From CG2-30-36-16 sp964372115 (GTDB lineage: Bacteria > Bacteroidota > Ignavibacteria > Ignavibacteriales > Ignavibacteriaceae), in contig CAYJPN010000066.1 of assembly GCA_964372115.1 (NCBI GenBank), positions 1-7,408 on the forward strand: a stretch of 7,408 nucleotides of DNA, in the 5' to 3' direction. Every line of letters starts with the position of its first letter. Position 1 is the first letter of the stretch. Under the pieces are notes generated by a model. The model ran no database searches and had not been told where the DNA came from. It saw only the letters and a list, made by a program, of their open reading frames with translations. Below, in pieces: positions 5,833-7,408 of this stretch. Both the position numbers and the translations under genes were made by a program.

Positions 5833-5833
5833 C

Positions 5834-6156
5834 GCACATAACGTCACAAGGATTCATACCAAGCCCCGTAAAAAAACGGGGTAAACTGCGCTGAGGTATA
5901 ATCCAGTGTCCCCGCAAAGAAACGGGGTCTATGGATGGTCTAAGCCCCGCCAAACAAAATGGCGGGCAAGCTCCAAGGCGGCTTAACCCGGAGGCTTGCA
6001 TTTTTAATAGTACAGATTATAAGTGTGTTAACTTTTACGGGATGCAGCAATCCCAAAAGAATAATATAAACCTTCCTTTTTGCGTATGTAAAAAGTAGAT
6101 GGAATTAAATAAAATAAAATTAACTACGGTGTTGTGTTTTAAAAACATGCCGTTAT
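5834..6156 (+). repeat. Intergenic element copy E (long structured 5' module), ending in GCCGTTAT
   Basis: GCACATAAC (5834-5842) begins one base after the stop codon and is complementary at 8 of 9 positions to GTTATATGC (5145-5153) in front of the same gene. GGATTCATACC (5850-5860) pairs with GGTATAATCC (5895-5904), enclosing hairpin 5864-5881. Further hairpins are CCCCG/CGGGG 5910-5927 and CCCGCCA/TGGCGGG 5946-5966, then CAAGCTCC/GGAGGCTTG. The 3' part has a CTTTTACGGGAT/ATCCCAAAAG stem, the CCTTCC hairpin (6071-6102, GATGG instead of GAAGG) and a minimal loop to GCCGTTAT (6149-6156). The gene at 6171 follows within 15 bases. Confidence 0.88.
5967..6005 (+). terminator. Possible intrinsic terminator inside copy E
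   Basis: CAAGCTCC (5967-5974) pairs with GGAGGCTTG (5990-5998), and CATTTTT follows. Here the right arm has G where C and D have A, which restores pairing of CAAGC with GCTTG. This is the best-formed of the three terminator-like stems. Confidence 0.4.
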
Positions 6157-6170
6157 ACCGTTTGAAAAAG

Positions 6171-7010
6171 ATGAAGAAACCTGACAAAATAGAAGTTAGA
6201 CATCTGTTCCCTGAATTATATTCAAAACTAATAGAATTGTTGCAAAAATTATCTGCTGATGAATGGGATTATCCAACATCAAGTTCTAAATGGTCGGTGA
6301 AAGATATTGTTGCTCATTTAGTAGACACTGATTTAAGGCGAATATCTTTTCAAAGAGATCATTTAATTCCACCAACATATGGTAGGCAAATCGAAAACGA
6401 TAAACAGCTTGGAGAATATATAAATTACTTAAACAACACTTGGGTTGAAGTATCAAAGAGACTAAGTCCGGGTGTATTAATTGATTTACTCAACTATATA
6501 AAAATAGAAATGCCCAAATTGCTGAATTCATTAAATATGAACGATGAAGCATTATTTGGCGTTAGTTGGGCCGGTGAAAAAAAATCAAAAAGCTGGTTTG
6601 ATATAGCCCGAGAATACACAGAGAAATGGTATCACCAACAACAAATTAGAGAAGCAGTTGGCAAACCACTTTTGTCGGACGAGAAATGGATGTGCCCATT
6701 AATAGATACCTATGTTAGAGGTTTGCCCTATTTATATCAGAAAGTATTTCCTGATATTACTAATTCAATCGTATTGCTGGTTGTAGATGATATTTCAAAT
6801 GGCAAATGGATTTTGAAAAAGAAAAATTCTTGGAAATTGTTTGTTGGAGATATATTAGATTATTCTTCAAAAATTGTAATGAATGCCGATACCGCTTGGA
6901 GAATGTTTGAAAAGAATATTTCAAAAGAAGAAGCAAAACAAAGTATTACTATCGAAGGTGATGTTGATTTAGGCCAAGTAATATTGGAATTGACGACAAA
7001 TATAAAGTAA
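6171..7010 (+). CDS. DinB-fold thiol-dependent enzyme, maleylpyruvate isomerase-like (MDMPI family)
   Basis: The product is 279 residues, a usual length for the mycothiol-dependent maleylpyruvate isomerase family. Residues 10-165 form the DinB four-helix bundle: WSVKDIVAHLVDTDLRR (41-57) and EKWYHQQQIREAVGKP (151-166) are the two signature blocks. His49, Glu151 and His155 fit the expected metal-binding triad, with the usual spacing of four between Glu and the second His. Residues 195-279 fit the C-terminal SCP2-like domain (DTAWRMFEKN, ITIEGDVDLG). The family joins small thiols to, or isomerises, electrophilic substrates; the actual substrate is unknown. Mycothiol is actinobacterial, so bacillithiol or glutathione is more likely here (inference). 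The start is uncertain: 6171 is chosen because the in-frame ATGs at 6099 and 6147 lie inside the repeat; the purine run GAAAAAG before 6171 is only a weak ribosome binding site. Confidence 0.92.
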   Translation: MKKPDKIEVRHLFPELYSKLIELLQKLSADEWDYPTSSSKWSVKDIVAHLVDTDLRRISFQRDHLIPPTYGRQIENDKQLGEYINYLNNTWVEVSKRLSPGVLIDLLNYIKIEMPKLLNSLNMNDEALFGVSWAGEKKSKSWFDIAREYTEKWYHQQQIREAVGKPLLSDEKWMCPLIDTYVRGLPYLYQKVFPDITNSIVLLVVDDISNGKWILKKKNSWKLFVGDILDYSSKIVMNADTAWRMFEKNISKEEAKQSITIEGDVDLGQVILELTTNIK

Positions 7011-7012
7011 AG

Positions 7013-7308
7013 GGTATAACCAGTTATTCCGTTTAAAGTCAACACGTAATTTAGTGTTCGATAAATATTTTTTAAGCGCTTTCGGGGCGCAGCTATCCCG
7101 AAAGAAGAATATAAACCTTCCTTTTTGCAGATGTAAAAAGTAGAAGGAAATCTTTTCCCGCCAGAAGCGGGATGTATTCCAAAAATAAAATTAATTGCGG
7201 TGTTGTGTTTTAACAACATGTCCCGTCCGTTATACGTTATACGTTAGCTAACGGAAACGGAAACGGACTGACGGGACTGCCCGTCCCCTGACGGAAACAC
7301 GCCGTTAT
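7013..7308 (+). repeat. Intergenic element copy F (short 5' module, longest terminal hairpin)
   Basis: GGTATAAC (7013-7020) is an exact complement of GTTATACC (6152-6159) in front of the same gene. The short AT-rich module follows (GTTATTCCG, TTAAAGTCAAC), as in copy B. A perfect 8-bp stem CTTTCGGG/CCCGAAAG (7079-7086/7097-7104) has the loop GCGCAGCTAT. The CCTTCC hairpin is 7116-7147, followed by the optional CCCGC/GCGGG hairpin and GTGTTGTG. The extended terminal hairpin is 7225-7268, with a second hairpin GACGGG/CCCGTC (7270-7285), and GCCGTTAT is at 7301-7308. Confidence 0.88.
7225..7285. repeat. Extended terminal hairpin pair of copy F
   Basis: GTCCGTT (7225-7231) pairs with AACGGAC (7262-7268). 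Between them the left arm repeats ATACGTT and the right arm repeats AACGGAA, one more unit on each side than in copy A. GACGGG (7270-7275) and CCCGTC (7280-7285) then form a second hairpin with loop ACTG, which is unique to this copy. Confidence 0.7.
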
Positions 7309-7333
7309 ATAACTAATTAAAAGAGGTATATTT

Positions 7334-7357
7334 ATGAAAATGTCAACAGCCACATAA
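7334..7357 (+). pseudogene. Start of a seventh gene, cut short after a few codons
   Basis: AGAGG (7322-7326) stands 7 bases before an ATG at 7334, in the same arrangement as the lipoprotein gene start (GTATATTT then ATG) and 26 bases after a repeat end. Only seven codons follow before TAA (7355-7357). The position is exactly where a cassette gene should begin. The likely reading is an insertion right after the first two codons. A sequencing error or a non-coding cassette is the alternative. Confidence 0.35.
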
Positions 7358-7408
7358 TTCCCCAGTAAAAAGCTAAAAAAGTTCAGAAGATTCCCCGGTG
7401 CTGGGTTC
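7341..7408. mobile_element. Possible end of an IS21-like insertion sequence
   Basis: From 7341 the sequence begins TGTCAACAGCCACATAATTC and carries two copies of ATTCCCCNGT (7357-7366 and 7390-7399), 33 bases apart. A TGT start with repeated AATTCCCC-type words is the style of IS21-family ends, as far as I remember. Only 68 bases are visible, with no transposase and no second end, so the family is a guess. Confidence 0.32.

Noticed and set aside
5792..6001. A - strand open frame of 69 codons inside copy E
   Set aside because: It lies almost wholly in the repeat; its codons come from GC-rich hairpins, and it is antisense to the array. It is typical of false genes called in such repeats.
6860..7219. 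A - strand open frame of 119 codons
   Set aside because: It overlaps the end of the DinB-fold gene and copy F; the protein has no family pattern and the opposite strand carries a well-supported gene.
736..7308. CRISPR array
   Set aside because: The repeats are 135 to 345 bp, separated by whole genes, with no short regular spacers.

Overview
The window looks like a chromosomal stretch from a member of the Bacteroidota/Ignavibacteria lineage. Two proteins end in a type IX secretion (T9SS) type A sorting tail containing YPNPFNP and finishing in VLLK. The signal peptides end in FAQ, one lipoprotein begins CKKED, and the genes are AT-rich. This assignment is inferred from protein style; no rRNA or marker gene is present.

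Layout: six substantial genes, all on the + strand, none overlapping. From left to right they are: (1) the 3' part of a beta-propeller-type T9SS cargo, open at the left edge; (2) a small secreted protein of unknown function; (3) an orphan cytosolic protein with a TTG start; (4) a large secreted FG-GAP/VCBS-repeat T9SS cargo; (5) a lipoprotein; (6) a DinB-fold thiol-dependent (maleylpyruvate isomerase-like) enzyme. A seventh start with a good ribosome binding site is cut short by what may be the end of an insertion sequence at the right edge.

The striking part is between the genes. Every boundary carries a copy of one modular element (about 135 to 345 bp, six copies A to F, all in the same orientation) that ends in the invariant GCCGTTAT just before the next gene, except copy C. 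The 5' part of the element exists in two exchangeable versions. A short AT-rich version is used in B and F; a long one with four strong hairpins is used in C, D and E. The 3' part is shared and includes two hairpins plus a terminal hairpin whose length varies between copies. The few bases just after each stop codon are complementary to the bases at the GTTAT junction in front of the same gene (8 of 8 for gene 6, 8 of 9 for gene 5, 9 of 11 for gene 2). Integron cassettes show the same relation between the R'' and R' boxes of attC sites.

Together with one unrelated gene per unit, this suggests an integron-like cassette array with oversized, unusual attC-like sites, at least for genes 2, 3, 5 and 6. 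No integrase is visible here, so this remains a hypothesis. A family of structured intergenic repeats or RNAs is the main alternative. The genes do not form a metabolic pathway; their variety is itself cassette-like.
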